Of a stretch of DNA of 13,940 nucleotides, positions 6,704 through 13,541 are shown one piece after another. The stretch comes from Bacteroidota bacterium (GTDB taxonomy: Bacteria; Bacteroidota; Bacteroidia; 2-12-FULL-35-15). The notes beneath the pieces were generated by a model. It had not been told where the DNA came from. It ran no database searches and saw nothing but the letters and a program-made list of their open reading frames with translations. The stretch lies in the NCBI GenBank assembly GCA_021413595.1, contig JAIOQD010000347.1, positions 1 to 13,940 of the forward strand, written 5' to 3'. Within the stretch, counting starts at the first letter, position 1; each line of letters begins with the position of its first letter. The translations under genes and the position numbers were made by a program.

Positions 6704-6876
6704 TTAATAATGCGAATCAAGGGTTGAAATAATTGTTTCTTCAGAGAAGAACAAGTCTGTGTGATGGTCATACTGAGTTTGTCGAAGTATGTGGGGAGGC
6801 TTACGCACCCTCTTCTACAAGCTCAGGTTGAATACCCACGGTGTTTCTTCATCCCACCCTTGATTCGCATTAATAA
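6704..6876. repeat. 173-bp palindromic element with terminal inverted repeats (MITE-like)
   Basis: The ends carry 16-bp perfect inverted repeats, AATGCGAATCAAGGGT (6709-6724) and ACCCTTGATTCGCATT (6856-6871), extended by A/T bases on both sides. Inside, TACTGAGTTTGTCGAAG (6771-6787) pairs imperfectly with CTTCTACAAGCTCAGGT (6812-6828). The regions between also pair in part, so the whole could fold into one long hairpin. No open frame of note and no transposase. The inner arm shares the GYTTGTCGAAGTATG motif with the palindrome at 1186-1223. No certain target-site duplication was seen. Confidence 0.72.
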
Positions 6877-6927
6877 AAATCACAGTTAAATAAGGTTCAG
6901 TTCAAAAGATATTAATTCTTATGTAAC

Positions 6928-7051
6928 ACATAGAAACATAGTAATTTGCAAACGGAGAAAATAAAAAAGTAGAAAATATTAGATTTTCTTCGCTTTAAGG
7001 AAGAAAAATATTTGAAACCATTGCTTTCTACCTTAAATTTGATTTCTATGT
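6928..7051. repeat. 124-bp nested inverted-repeat region
   Basis: Three nested stems share one axis: ACATAGAAA (6928-6936) with TTTCTATGT (7043-7051); GTAGAAA (6969-6975) with TTTCTAC (7025-7031); and AATATTAGATTTTCTTC (6977-6993) with GAAGAAAAATATT (7001-7013) around GCTTTAAG. The outer arms resemble a 'catagaaacatag' intergenic repeat known to me from Bacteroidota. It lies 64 bases before the GlcD start, where it could also form a 5' transcript structure. No gene is supported here. Confidence 0.55.
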
Positions 7052-7115
7052 TTTTAATTTTGATGCCATACAAATTTTTAAATAAATTTACCAAAGTGAT
7101 ACAAAATTTAATAAA

Positions 7116-8522
7116 ATGATTTACAATAAAATAACACCATTGATATTAGAAAAGCTTCAGCAAATTGTTGGAGAAACATACGTTATGTTCGATCCTGAAA
7201 GCCAAGCAAACTATGGACATGACCAAACAGAGAAGTTATTGTTTTTACCCGAAGTAGTTATAAAGCCGCGTACAGCCGAGGAAATTGGAGAAATACTAAT
7301 AATTGCAAACAAAGAATTGATACCGGTAACACCACGTGGAGCTGGGACGGGGCTGAGTGGAGGAGCTTTACCTGTGTATGGTGGTATTATACTATCGATG
7401 GAACGGTTCAATGAAATAATAGAAATTGATGAACGAAATTTGCAGGCAACTGTTGAACCTGGCGTTATTAATGAGGTATTTCAAAATGCAGTAATTGCAC
7501 TTGGTTTGTTTTATCCCCCCGATCCTGCAAGTAAAGGAAGTTGTTTTTTAGGTGGTAATGTTGCTGAAAGCTCAGGCGGACCCAAATGCGTAAAATATGG
7601 TACTACCAAAGATTATATCCTGAATTTGGAGGTAGTATTGCCAACAGGTGAAATAATATACACTGGCGCTAATACATTGAAGAATTCGACCGGTTATAAT
7701 TTAACGCAGTTGATGGTAGGTAGTGAGGGTACATTAGGTATTGTTACCAAAATAATTGTAAAATTATTACCATATCCAAAACATAATTTATTGATACTTG
7801 TTCCATTCAGGAGTTTGGATGAAGCTTGTTCCGCAGTGAGTGAAGTGTTCCGTGCAGGGTTTATACCAAGCGCTATGGAATTAATGGAACGTGACGCATT
7901 GGATTGGGTGATCAGATATGTAGAAAGTAGTGTAGTGAAATTAGAAGATGATATACAAGCGCATTTACTGATTGAATTGGATGGAAATGACTTAGAAATA
8001 TTGATGAAGGAAATAGAAGCTATAGCCGAACTTATAGCCAAATACAATATAGGTGATATTTTGTTTGCCGATTCGGAGGCACAAAAACAAGAACTTTGGA
8101 AACTGCGCAGAAAAATTAATGAAGCCGTAACGGCCAATGCAAAGAGCAAAGAGCAAGATACAGTGGTGCCGCGCGCAGAACTTCCAAAGTTGGTAAGAGG
8201 GGTGAAGCAAATCGGCAATAATTACAATTTTAGATCTGTTTGCTACGGCCATGCAGGTGATGGTAATTTACACATACGCATTATAAAAGGCGATTTAACA
8301 GATGAACAATGGAATGGACAGTATATTAAAAATGCGATCGCTGAAATATTTATTTTGTGCAAACAATTGAATGGTACTATTAGTGGTGAACATGGCATTG
8401 GTCTCATTCAGCAGGAGTATATGGGAATTGTGTTCTCCGAAAAAGCATTGAGTATTCAAAAGGGTATTAAACAAGTATTTGATCCTAAAAGGATTTTAAA
8501 TCCGGGAAAAATGTTTGGATAA
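7116..8522 (+). CDS. glcD: FAD-linked oxidase, GlcD/D-lactate dehydrogenase family
   Basis: 468 residues, the usual length for a GlcD-type FAD-linked oxidase that oxidises a D-2-hydroxyacid (glycolate, D-lactate or D-2-hydroxyglutarate) and passes electrons onward. The FAD_binding_4 (PCMH) domain is at about 40-215, with PRGAGTGLSGGALP (73-86), GLFYPPDPASKGSCFLGGN and SSGGPKC; the FAD-oxidase_C domain fills the rest. YGHAGDGNLHIRI (377-389) and SGEHGIGL (423-430) supply, by analogy with D-2-hydroxyglutarate dehydrogenase, metal ligands H379, H386 and E425 and catalytic H426. It ends with the normal FDPKRILNPGK. No glcE, glcF or lactate permease gene flanks it, so the substrate cannot be fixed from context. 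The ATG at 7116 puts the first helix in the usual place; no clear TAnnTTTG promoter was found upstream. Confidence 0.9.
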   Translation: MIYNKITPLILEKLQQIVGETYVMFDPESQANYGHDQTEKLLFLPEVVIKPRTAEEIGEILIIANKELIPVTPRGAGTGLSGGALPVYGGIILSMERFNEIIEIDERNLQATVEPGVINEVFQNAVIALGLFYPPDPASKGSCFLGGNVAESSGGPKCVKYGTTKDYILNLEVVLPTGEIIYTGANTLKNSTGYNLTQLMVGSEGTLGIVTKIIVKLLPYPKHNLLILVPFRSLDEACSAVSEVFRAGFIPSAMELMERDALDWVIRYVESSVVKLEDDIQAHLLIELDGNDLEILMKEIEAIAELIAKYNIGDILFADSEAQKQELWKLRRKINEAVTANAKSKEQDTVVPRAELPKLVRGVKQIGNNYNFRSVCYGHAGDGNLHIRIIKGDLTDEQWNGQYIKNAIAEIFILCKQLNGTISGEHGIGLIQQEYMGIVFSEKALSIQKGIKQVFDPKRILNPGKMFG

Positions 8523-8571
8523 AAGACGAGTGTTCGATTTTTATATTTGTTATGTATAAATTACATATTTG

Positions 8572-8605
8572 ATTAAAAGTGTTAACTCCAGTTAACACTT
8601 TTAAT
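8572..8605. terminator. perfect 15-bp-arm hairpin after the glcD gene
   Basis: ATTAAAAGTGTTAAC (8572-8586) and GTTAACACTTTTAAT (8591-8605) are perfectly complementary around TCCA, 50 bases after the glcD stop. A-rich bases precede and T-rich bases follow the core, which fits a weak intrinsic terminator. The GTGTTAAC core is itself a good dimer-binding shape, so a regulatory site for the next gene is an alternative. Confidence 0.6.
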
Positions 8606-8681
8606 ATTTAATTGTTATGTCTGATTTACAATAAATTTTATTTAATGTTTATTATGATTAACAAATTATGCAATAAAGTGT

Positions 8682-8689
8682 TATCTTTG
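8682..8689 (+). promoter_or_regulatory. -7 promoter element of the AAA ATPase gene
   Basis: TATCTTTG matches TAnnTTTG and predicts a transcript start near 8696 and a leader of about 14 bases before the ATG at 8710. The element itself sits between GTTAT and ATAAC half-sites (8680-8695). Confidence 0.65.
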
Positions 8690-8690
8690 T

Positions 8691-8711
8691 ATAACAAAAT
8701 TAATTTGTTAT
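8691..8711. promoter_or_regulatory. palindrome spanning the transcript start and ATG of the AAA ATPase gene
   Basis: ATAACAAA (8691-8698) and TTTGTTAT (8704-8711) are perfect inverted repeats around ATTAA, and the second arm runs into the start codon. Its position just downstream of the -7 element would let a bound protein block initiation, or, in RNA, hide the start codon. It is inferred, and AT-rich sequence makes chance palindromes more likely. Confidence 0.4.
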
Positions 8712-9903
8712 GGATGCGATATATTTAAAACACCAGGAACTTTTAAAAAAACTTACTCCCTTTTTTACAAGGCCATTAGAAGATGAAATTGAATGGGAAG
8801 AGCAACTCATTGGGATTAAAGGTGCTCGTGGAGTGGGTAAAACCACCTTTTTACTGCAACACATTAAGGCAAAATTCGGTTTTGACAAATCGGCTTTGTT
8901 TGTGAGTTTGGATGATATACGTTTTACTCAAAAAAATCTGGTTGAACTTGCTGAAGAATTTTTGAATAAGGGCGGTAAATACCTTTTTTTGGATGAGATA
9001 CACAAATATCCAAATTGGTCGCAGGAATTAAAGAATATTTATGATTCCTATCCCGAATTAAAAGTGGTGTTTACCGGTTCGTCTATTTTACATATACACG
9101 GTGGAAATGCTGATTTGAGCCGTAGAGCGGTTGTTTATTATATGAAGGGACTATCCTTCCGGGAATATTTACAAATAGAATCCAAACAAAATTTCAACGT
9201 TTTAAGCTTAAAAGAATTATTGACGAATCACGAGGAGATTGTTAGAGGTATCGCCTCTAGAATAAAGCCTCTGGTGTATTTTGATGATTATTTGCGGTTT
9301 GGTTATTACCCTTATTATCTGCAAAGCAAAAAAACATATCACAATAAACTGGCGAACACTATCAATTTGATTCTGGAAATCGATTTACCGTATTTAATGA
9401 ATGTGGATCTGAAATATGTGTATAAGCTAAAACAGCTTTTATACATCCTTGCTACCAGCGTTCCGTTTCAGCCTAATATCTCGAATTTGGCAGGAAGCCT
9501 TGAAATATCGAGGCAATCGGTGTTGGCATATTTGGATTATCTGCAAAGTGCGGAATTGATCTATTTGTTGAAAGATAAAGGGAAGTCCTATAGTATTTTA
9601 GCAAAACCTAATAAGATCTATTTGAATAATCCTAATCTTTCGTTTGCACTGGCTGCCGAAAATACCGACAAAGGTAATTTACGCGAAACATTTTTTTATA
9701 ACCAGTTAAAACAATCTCACTCGGTTGAATCAAGCGAAAAAGGTGATTTCCTAATTGATGGAAAATTTACTTTTGAAGTAGGAGGGAAGAGCAAAAAGTT
9801 TAATCAGATAAAAAATATTAAAAATTCCTATTTGGCTATTGATGATATAGAAGCGGGGATCAATAATAAAATTCCCTTGTGGTTGTTTGGCTTTTTGTAT
9901 TAA
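8710..9903 (+). CDS. AAA family ATPase (AAA_14 / DUF4143 type)
   Basis: 397 residues. A P-loop ATPase domain has Walker A GARGVGKT (38-45), Walker B YLFLDE (91-96) and a sensor-like VVFTGSS (119-125). The downstream DLSRRAVVYYMKGLSFREYL block (135-154) is diagnostic of this family, where 'R...PLSFREFL' is typical. A helix-turn-helix-like stretch follows (NISNLAGSLEISRQSVLAYL), then YLNNPNLSFAL. The C-terminal region has the spacing of a PD-(D/E)xK-like nuclease fold: D(F)LIDGKFTFEVGGKSKKF, with a conserved acidic residue, E-x-G and lysines. The family is widespread, often horizontally transferred, and without an established function; several ideas (DNA binding, defence, toxin-like) exist. Own promoter and terminator, so it is a single-gene unit; no partner gene is seen. 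Confidence 0.88.
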   Translation: MDAIYLKHQELLKKLTPFFTRPLEDEIEWEEQLIGIKGARGVGKTTFLLQHIKAKFGFDKSALFVSLDDIRFTQKNLVELAEEFLNKGGKYLFLDEIHKYPNWSQELKNIYDSYPELKVVFTGSSILHIHGGNADLSRRAVVYYMKGLSFREYLQIESKQNFNVLSLKELLTNHEEIVRGIASRIKPLVYFDDYLRFGYYPYYLQSKKTYHNKLANTINLILEIDLPYLMNVDLKYVYKLKQLLYILATSVPFQPNISNLAGSLEISRQSVLAYLDYLQSAELIYLLKDKGKSYSILAKPNKIYLNNPNLSFALAAENTDKGNLRETFFYNQLKQSHSVESSEKGDFLIDGKFTFEVGGKSKKFNQIKNIKNSYLAIDDIEAGINNKIPLWLFGFLY

Positions 9904-9937
9904 AAAAAAATCTGCTTTTGAGAGCAGATTTTTTTAA
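9904..9937. terminator. bidirectional intrinsic terminator
   Basis: AAATCTGCT and AGCAGATTT form a stem flanked by a long A-run on the left and a T-run on the right, directly after the ATPase stop codon. The A/T layout works on both strands and serves the two convergent genes (8710-9903 and 9956-10342). Confidence 0.88.
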
Positions 9938-9955
9938 CATTTTATTTAGCACCAA

Positions 9956-10342
9956 TTATTTCTTTTTTTCTGCTGCCGCTTCTTTATTTTCTTTGTGACG
10001 CATATCAGGTGTTCCGTCTTTTTTTACCGGACCAGCTGTTTTAACTTCAGGTTTGTTTTCTTTGAAACGTTTATCAGGAGTACCATCTTTTTTAGTTGGA
10101 GTTCCTGTTTTTCTTTCTTGCATATCAGGTTTAGCTGGTTCAGATACTTCTGCTTTATCAGCCTTTTTAGGATGTTCTACTTTTGCTTCTTTTGATTCTT
10201 TTTTAGCTTCAGGCTTTTCTTCTTTTTTTGCTTTTACTTCTTTTTTAGGTTCTTCTTTTACTTTGTTTTTAGTGCCTTCTTGAGCCACAGCGATGGTTAG
10301 CATAAATGCCAACACAGTAAATAGTGCAATAATTTTTTTCAT
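9956..10342 (-). CDS. small exported Lys/Glu-rich protein with KDGTPDxRxKENK repeats
   Basis: 128 residues starting at MKKIIALFTVLAFMLTIAVA, a classical signal peptide cut near residue 20. The mature part is highly charged and low in complexity: K/E/A-rich to about residue 65, then two copies of KKDGTPDxRxKENK (84-97 and 107-120, 23 residues apart), preceded by a partial copy (KTGTP) and followed by a K/E/A tail. No membrane segment or cysteine remains after cleavage, so it is periplasmic or external. An open frame continues 24 codons upstream to 10414, but a TACATTTG promoter at 10384-10377 lies inside that extension and the signal peptide would be buried, so 10342 is the start. I recall similar DGTPD repeats in short Bacteroidota proteins, without a known function. 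Confidence 0.8.
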   Translation of the reverse strand: MKKIIALFTVLAFMLTIAVAQEGTKNKVKEEPKKEVKAKKEEKPEAKKESKEAKVEHPKKADKAEVSEPAKPDMQERKTGTPTKKDGTPDKRFKENKPEVKTAGPVKKDGTPDMRHKENKEAAAEKKK

Positions 10343-10376
10343 TGTTTTAATTTTTAGGTTAGATTTTAATTGTTTA

Positions 10377-10384
10377 CAAATGTA
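10377..10384 (-). promoter_or_regulatory. -7 promoter element of the Lys/Glu-rich repeat gene
   Basis: The minus strand reads TACATTTG (TAnnTTTG), about 35 bases before the ATG at 10342. Its place decides against the longer start at 10414. Confidence 0.65.
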
Positions 10385-10445
10385 ATTATTCTTCATATCC
10401 AAAACACATGCCATATTATTTTGTTTTTGTATTCATCTGCCAATT

Positions 10446-11018
10446 TCATTCAATTGTAATATCATATTTGGCTAAAAGACCTTCTAACCTGTCTTTTGAG
10501 AATTTAGCCTTTTTTATAAAATTCTCGTTGGGATCAATCGTATAATTATAAGCTGTTGTAAAATCTGTATTTTTGAGTAGTGTTTTATTAAATATTGTCC
10601 CCTCTAAATTGCAATTTTGAAAGGATGCACCCGAAATATCAGCATTTGAAAAATTGGTTTCTTTTAAAGAGGTGTTATTGAAATGTGTTTTCGCCATTTT
10701 TTTTGATGCAAATGAAGCATAGTCTAATAGGCAGTTCTCAAAATTTACGCTGAACATAAAATCATTACATTCAAAAAAATTAATACCAATTAATTTACAA
10801 TCTTTGAAAGATACATCGGTAAGTTTGGTTTTGTTCAGCTTTGTCATTGCCATATTGCAGTTATTAAAGCTACACTCATTAAATACATTGGCAGATAAAT
10901 TACTGTTTGAAAAGTCGCAGCTATTGAAAGTACATTTTTCAAATATCCTTTTTTTTAACTCTTTTTGAGAGTAAGATACTTTTTCGAAAACTTTATTTTC
11001 ATGATTGATCGCTTCCAT
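10446..11018 (-). CDS. pentapeptide-repeat protein
   Basis: 190 residues. From about residue 25 to 155 the sequence falls into tandem five-residue steps with F or L at the centre and C/N/S/D beside it, for example FEKCTFNSCDFSNSNLSANV and FSNADISGASFQNCNLEGTI. This pattern folds as a right-handed quadrilateral beta-helix. The C-terminal NYTIDPNENFIKKAKF and GLLAKYDI block is a conserved cap in a group of Bacteroidota pentapeptide proteins. No signal peptide or membrane segment is seen. The family includes the DNA-gyrase-protecting Qnr and MfpA proteins, but most members have no assigned role and I see nothing that makes this one a Qnr. The ATG at 11018 begins directly before the first helix; a TACATTTG element at 11145-11138 could drive it. 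Confidence 0.88.
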   Translation of the reverse strand: MEAINHENKVFEKVSYSQKELKKRIFEKCTFNSCDFSNSNLSANVFNECSFNNCNMAMTKLNKTKLTDVSFKDCKLIGINFFECNDFMFSVNFENCLLDYASFASKKMAKTHFNNTSLKETNFSNADISGASFQNCNLEGTIFNKTLLKNTDFTTAYNYTIDPNENFIKKAKFSKDRLEGLLAKYDITIE

Positions 11019-11094
11019 AATTATTAGTTTATACTTTATATAAAATAAAGGGCTTGTACACTATGAAAATTAGCTACGATTAGGTATTTTTTAT

Positions 11095-11102
11095 TAGGTT
11101 TG
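11095..11102 (+). promoter_or_regulatory. -7 promoter element for the biotin carboxylase gene
   Basis: TAGGTTTG fits TAnnTTTG and would give a leader of about 80 bases before the ATG at 11188. It is the only clean plus-strand match in the 169-base divergent spacer. Confidence 0.5.
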
Positions 11103-11137
11103 TATCAAACAAATAAATAGTGTTATTTTCCGTTGTA

Positions 11138-11145
11138 CAAATGTA
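11138..11145 (-). promoter_or_regulatory. -7 promoter element for the pentapeptide gene
   Basis: On the minus strand TACATTTG fits TAnnTTTG, about 110 bases upstream of the ATG at 11018. With the plus-strand element at 11095, transcription would overlap inside the divergent spacer. Confidence 0.45.
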
Positions 11146-11187
11146 TTTTTTTGTGGAATTGGAATAGGAATTTATTAATTACATTTT

Positions 11188-12675
11188 ATGAACAAAATAT
11201 TAGTTGCCAACCGTGGTGAGATTGCATTACGCATTATGCGTTCCTGTCGGGAGATGGGAATAAAAACAGTTGCTGTGTATTCCCAAGCAGATAGAAATGC
11301 TCCTTTTGTAAAATATGCTGATGAGGCGGTTTGCATAGGGCCTCCGCCTTCTAATCAGTCGTATTTATTGGGTGATAAAATTATTGAAGTATCTAAACAA
11401 CTAGGTGTAGATGGTATTCATCCCGGATATGGATTTTTATCAGAAAATGCATCTTTTGCTACCGCAGTAAAAAAGGCAGGATTGGTATTTATCGGACCTT
11501 CTCCGGAGGCAATGAATATAATGGGTGATAAGCTGTCGGCCAAAGCAGCAGCTAAAAAGTACAAAATCCCAATGGTTCCCGGTTCTGATGGAGCAATTAT
11601 AAGTGTAGAAGAAGGAAAAAAAATAGCTTCGCTTACAGGATTTCCTTTATTAATAAAAGCCAGTGCCGGTGGTGGCGGGAAAGGTATGCGTATTGTGGAA
11701 CGTATCGAAGAATTTGAAGAACAGATGAAATTGGCTGTGAATGAAGCAACATCGGCATTTGGTAATGGAGCGGTATTTATTGAACGTTATGTTGCCGGTC
11801 CACGACATATTGAAATACAGATCTTAGGTGATTCTCATGGAAATATTGTTTATTTATTTGAACGCGAATGTTCTATTCAAAGACGACATCAAAAAGTGAT
11901 TGAAGAGGCGCCATCATCAGTGCTAACGCCTGAAATACGCAAGGCGATGGGTGAATGTGCCGTAAATGTTGGTAAAGCATGTAATTACGAGGGTGCAGGT
12001 ACAGTTGAATTTTTGTTGGATGAAAATAAAAATTTCTATTTTCTGGAGATGAACACCCGTTTGCAGGTGGAGCATCCGGTAACGGAGATGATCACTGGTA
12101 TTGACCTGGTGAAAGAACAAATAAAAGTAGCCAGAGGCGAAAAATTATCATTTACTCAGGCTGACTTGAAAATTCATGGACATAGCCTTGAAGTACGTGT
12201 GTATGCCGAAGATCCATGTAATAATTTTTTACCCGATATTGGTAAATTAGTTACTTATAAACGGCCGCAAGGACTTGGAGTTCGTGTGGATGATGGTTTT
12301 GAAGAAGGGATGGATATTCCGATTTATTATGATCCAATGATCTCGAAATTGATCACGTTTGGCAAAGACAGGGAAGAGGCGATCAGCCGAATGATCCGCG
12401 CTATTGATGATTACAAGATCACAGGAGTGGAAACAACTTTAAGTTTTTGTAAATTTGTTTTGAAGCACAAAGCATTTACCTCAGGTCATTTTGATACACA
12501 TTTTATAAAAGATCATTTTTCACCGGAAATGCTTAGTACCGAAAATGATGAAGAAGCAATAGTTGCAGCATTGTTTGGGGCTAAATTAATGAATGAAAAG
12601 CAAGGTTCTTCAAAGGTTGATAACAGAGAATCTGTAGAAAGTAGATCGAAATGGAAAGCGAATCGGTTGAATTAA
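11188..12675 (+). CDS. accC: acyl-CoA carboxylase, biotin carboxylase subunit
   Basis: 495 residues. It carboxylates the biotin of a separate carrier protein with ATP and bicarbonate, the first half-reaction of acetyl- or propionyl-CoA carboxylase. Domains: N-terminal biotin carboxylase fold with ILVANRGEIALRI (4-16) and HPGYGFLSEN (78-87); ATP-grasp with GDK (113-115), the glycine loop KASAGGGGKGM (157-167), ECSIQRRHQKVIEEAP (227-242) and the catalytic EMNTRLQVEHPVTE (287-300); and a C-terminal domain with RVYAEDP and DDGFEEG...YYDPMISKLI. Compared with about 450 residues for classical AccC, there are about 45 more at the C-terminus, ending in a hydrophilic tail. This is closer to the stand-alone alpha subunit used with propionyl/acyl-CoA carboxyltransferases. 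It contains no biotinyl (MKM) site, and no accB, accD or pccB gene is adjacent, so partners must be elsewhere. Confidence 0.93.
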   Translation: MNKILVANRGEIALRIMRSCREMGIKTVAVYSQADRNAPFVKYADEAVCIGPPPSNQSYLLGDKIIEVSKQLGVDGIHPGYGFLSENASFATAVKKAGLVFIGPSPEAMNIMGDKLSAKAAAKKYKIPMVPGSDGAIISVEEGKKIASLTGFPLLIKASAGGGGKGMRIVERIEEFEEQMKLAVNEATSAFGNGAVFIERYVAGPRHIEIQILGDSHGNIVYLFERECSIQRRHQKVIEEAPSSVLTPEIRKAMGECAVNVGKACNYEGAGTVEFLLDENKNFYFLEMNTRLQVEHPVTEMITGIDLVKEQIKVARGEKLSFTQADLKIHGHSLEVRVYAEDPCNNFLPDIGKLVTYKRPQGLGVRVDDGFEEGMDIPIYYDPMISKLITFGKDREEAISRMIRAIDDYKITGVETTLSFCKFVLKHKAFTSGHFDTHFIKDHFSPEMLSTENDEEAIVAALFGAKLMNEKQGSSKVDNRESVESRSKWKANRLN

Positions 12676-12819
12676 AAAGTCAAAAGTTAAAAGAGAAAGA
12701 AGTCAAAAACCAATTTCTACCCATATAAAACCGGTACTGCAATTGAAATTTACAAAATTGGTATAAGAATTGCCTCCTTATCTTCATTTTGAATTTTGAC
12801 TTTAAAACTTTTGACTTAA
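12672..12819. repeat. 148-bp inverted-repeat element between accC and the DUF4294 gene
   Basis: AAGTCAAAAGTT (12677-12688) and AACTTTTGACTT (12806-12817) are perfect inverted repeats. A second pair, AAGTCAAAA (12700-12708) with TTTTGACTT (12794-12802), lies inside, and ACCAATTT/AAATTGGT form an inner stem. Each arm thus holds the same word twice. It fills almost the whole 159-base gap, and I see no promoter element in it. It looks like a MITE-like dispersed repeat, possibly also able to fold in the transcript. Confidence 0.6.
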
Positions 12820-12834
12820 TTTTTATAAAGCCTC

Positions 12835-13470
12835 ATGGCAAAAAGAATTTTCATATTTATTTTTCTATTACCTTTTTTTAGTTCGGCACAAAATGATGCT
12901 CCTCCTACCGTAGCCCTATCATCGAAGGCATTGCAGGGACTTCAACTGCCCGAAAAAGCTATTGTTGTTCGTGCTACCGTTTACAATGGCGAAACAATTC
13001 CCTATGTTACATTACCCCCTCTTGTATGCTATGTACCACGTGTTTTTAAAAATAAAAGAGAAAAGGCAAAATGGGACAGGTTGAAATACAATGTAAAAAA
13101 AGTGTATCCATACGCCATTTTAGCTTCCGCTAAACTCAAGGAATACGATAAACTTTTGTCAAAGATCCCAAATGAGAATGAGCGGAAAAGGTATATGAAA
13201 CTTGCTGAAAATCAGCTAAAAAACGAATTTGGTAAGGAGTTGAAAAATTTATCCATGTCGCAGGGCCGCATTCTGATTAAACTCGTTGACCGTGAAACAG
13301 GCAAAACAACCTATGATATAGTTAAAGATATGCGCGGTTCATTTTCGGCCTTTATGTGGCAAGGGGTGGCTGTTATGTTCAGCTCTAACCTCAAAGATGA
13401 TTATGATGCCAAAGGGGAAGATAAAGCCATTGAGGAGGCCATTAAATTAATTGAGGCTGGGGATTTTTAA
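12835..13470 (+). CDS. exported DUF4294 family protein
   Basis: 211 residues. A signal peptide (1-19: MAKRIFIFIFLLPFFSSAQ) leads to a mature domain with the DUF4294 pattern: VYNGETIPYVTLPPLVCY (49-66), VFKNKREKAKWDRLKYNVKKVYPYA with R/K-rich helices (70-94), ENQLKNEFGKELKNLSMSQG (125-144), RILIKLVDRETGKTTYDIVK (145-164), RGSFSAFMWQGVAVMF (167-182) and NLKDDYDAKGEDKAIE (185-200). DUF4294 is confined mainly to Bacteroidota and has no known function; export to the periplasm is the only reasonable inference. The start ATG directly precedes the signal peptide. It shares its 3' end with a good terminator, and the gap to accC holds an inverted-repeat element, so it is probably its own unit. Confidence 0.87.
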   Translation: MAKRIFIFIFLLPFFSSAQNDAPPTVALSSKALQGLQLPEKAIVVRATVYNGETIPYVTLPPLVCYVPRVFKNKREKAKWDRLKYNVKKVYPYAILASAKLKEYDKLLSKIPNENERKRYMKLAENQLKNEFGKELKNLSMSQGRILIKLVDRETGKTTYDIVKDMRGSFSAFMWQGVAVMFSSNLKDDYDAKGEDKAIEEAIKLIEAGDF

Positions 13471-13495
13471 AACTTCTGCGAATTAATAATTTTTC

Positions 13496-13537
13496 GAATT
13501 ACGAATACTATTGCTAGCATTCGTAATTCTTTTTTTT
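13496..13537 (+). terminator. intrinsic terminator of the DUF4294 gene
   Basis: GAATTACGAAT (13496-13506) and ATTCGTAATTC (13519-13529) make a perfect 11-bp stem with a 12-base loop, followed by eight T's. It lies between two convergent stops (13470 and 13542). On the minus side the T-tract is weaker (AAAATTATTAA), so it mainly serves the plus strand. Confidence 0.85.
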
Positions 13538-13541
13538 ATTC

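Noticed and set aside
6704..7051. CRISPR array or tRNA in the repeat-rich gap
   Set aside because: The repeats are inverted, not regularly spaced direct repeats, and no cloverleaf could be drawn.
6912..7094. 60-codon minus-strand frame
   Set aside because: It falls in the nested inverted-repeat region; the product is Lys/Phe/Asn-rich with no promoter or homology signal.
7694..8218. Long open frame (174 codons) on the minus strand
   Set aside because: It is the antisense of the conserved glcD coding region; the Ser/Ile-rich product has no recognisable domain.
7992..8252. Second minus-strand open frame in the same place
   Set aside because: Also antisense to glcD, overlapping another shadow frame and with no family features.
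10053..10283. Plus-strand Ser/Phe-rich frame
   Set aside because: Complement of the Lys/Glu-rich repeat gene; the biased composition alone creates the open frame.
10343..10414. 24-residue N-terminal extension of the Lys/Glu-rich protein
   Set aside because: It would bury the signal peptide and contains the TACATTTG promoter element.
10446..11018. Quinolone resistance (Qnr) determinant
   Set aside because: Only the general pentapeptide pattern and a common C-terminal cap are visible; nothing specific to Qnr such as its loops can be identified.
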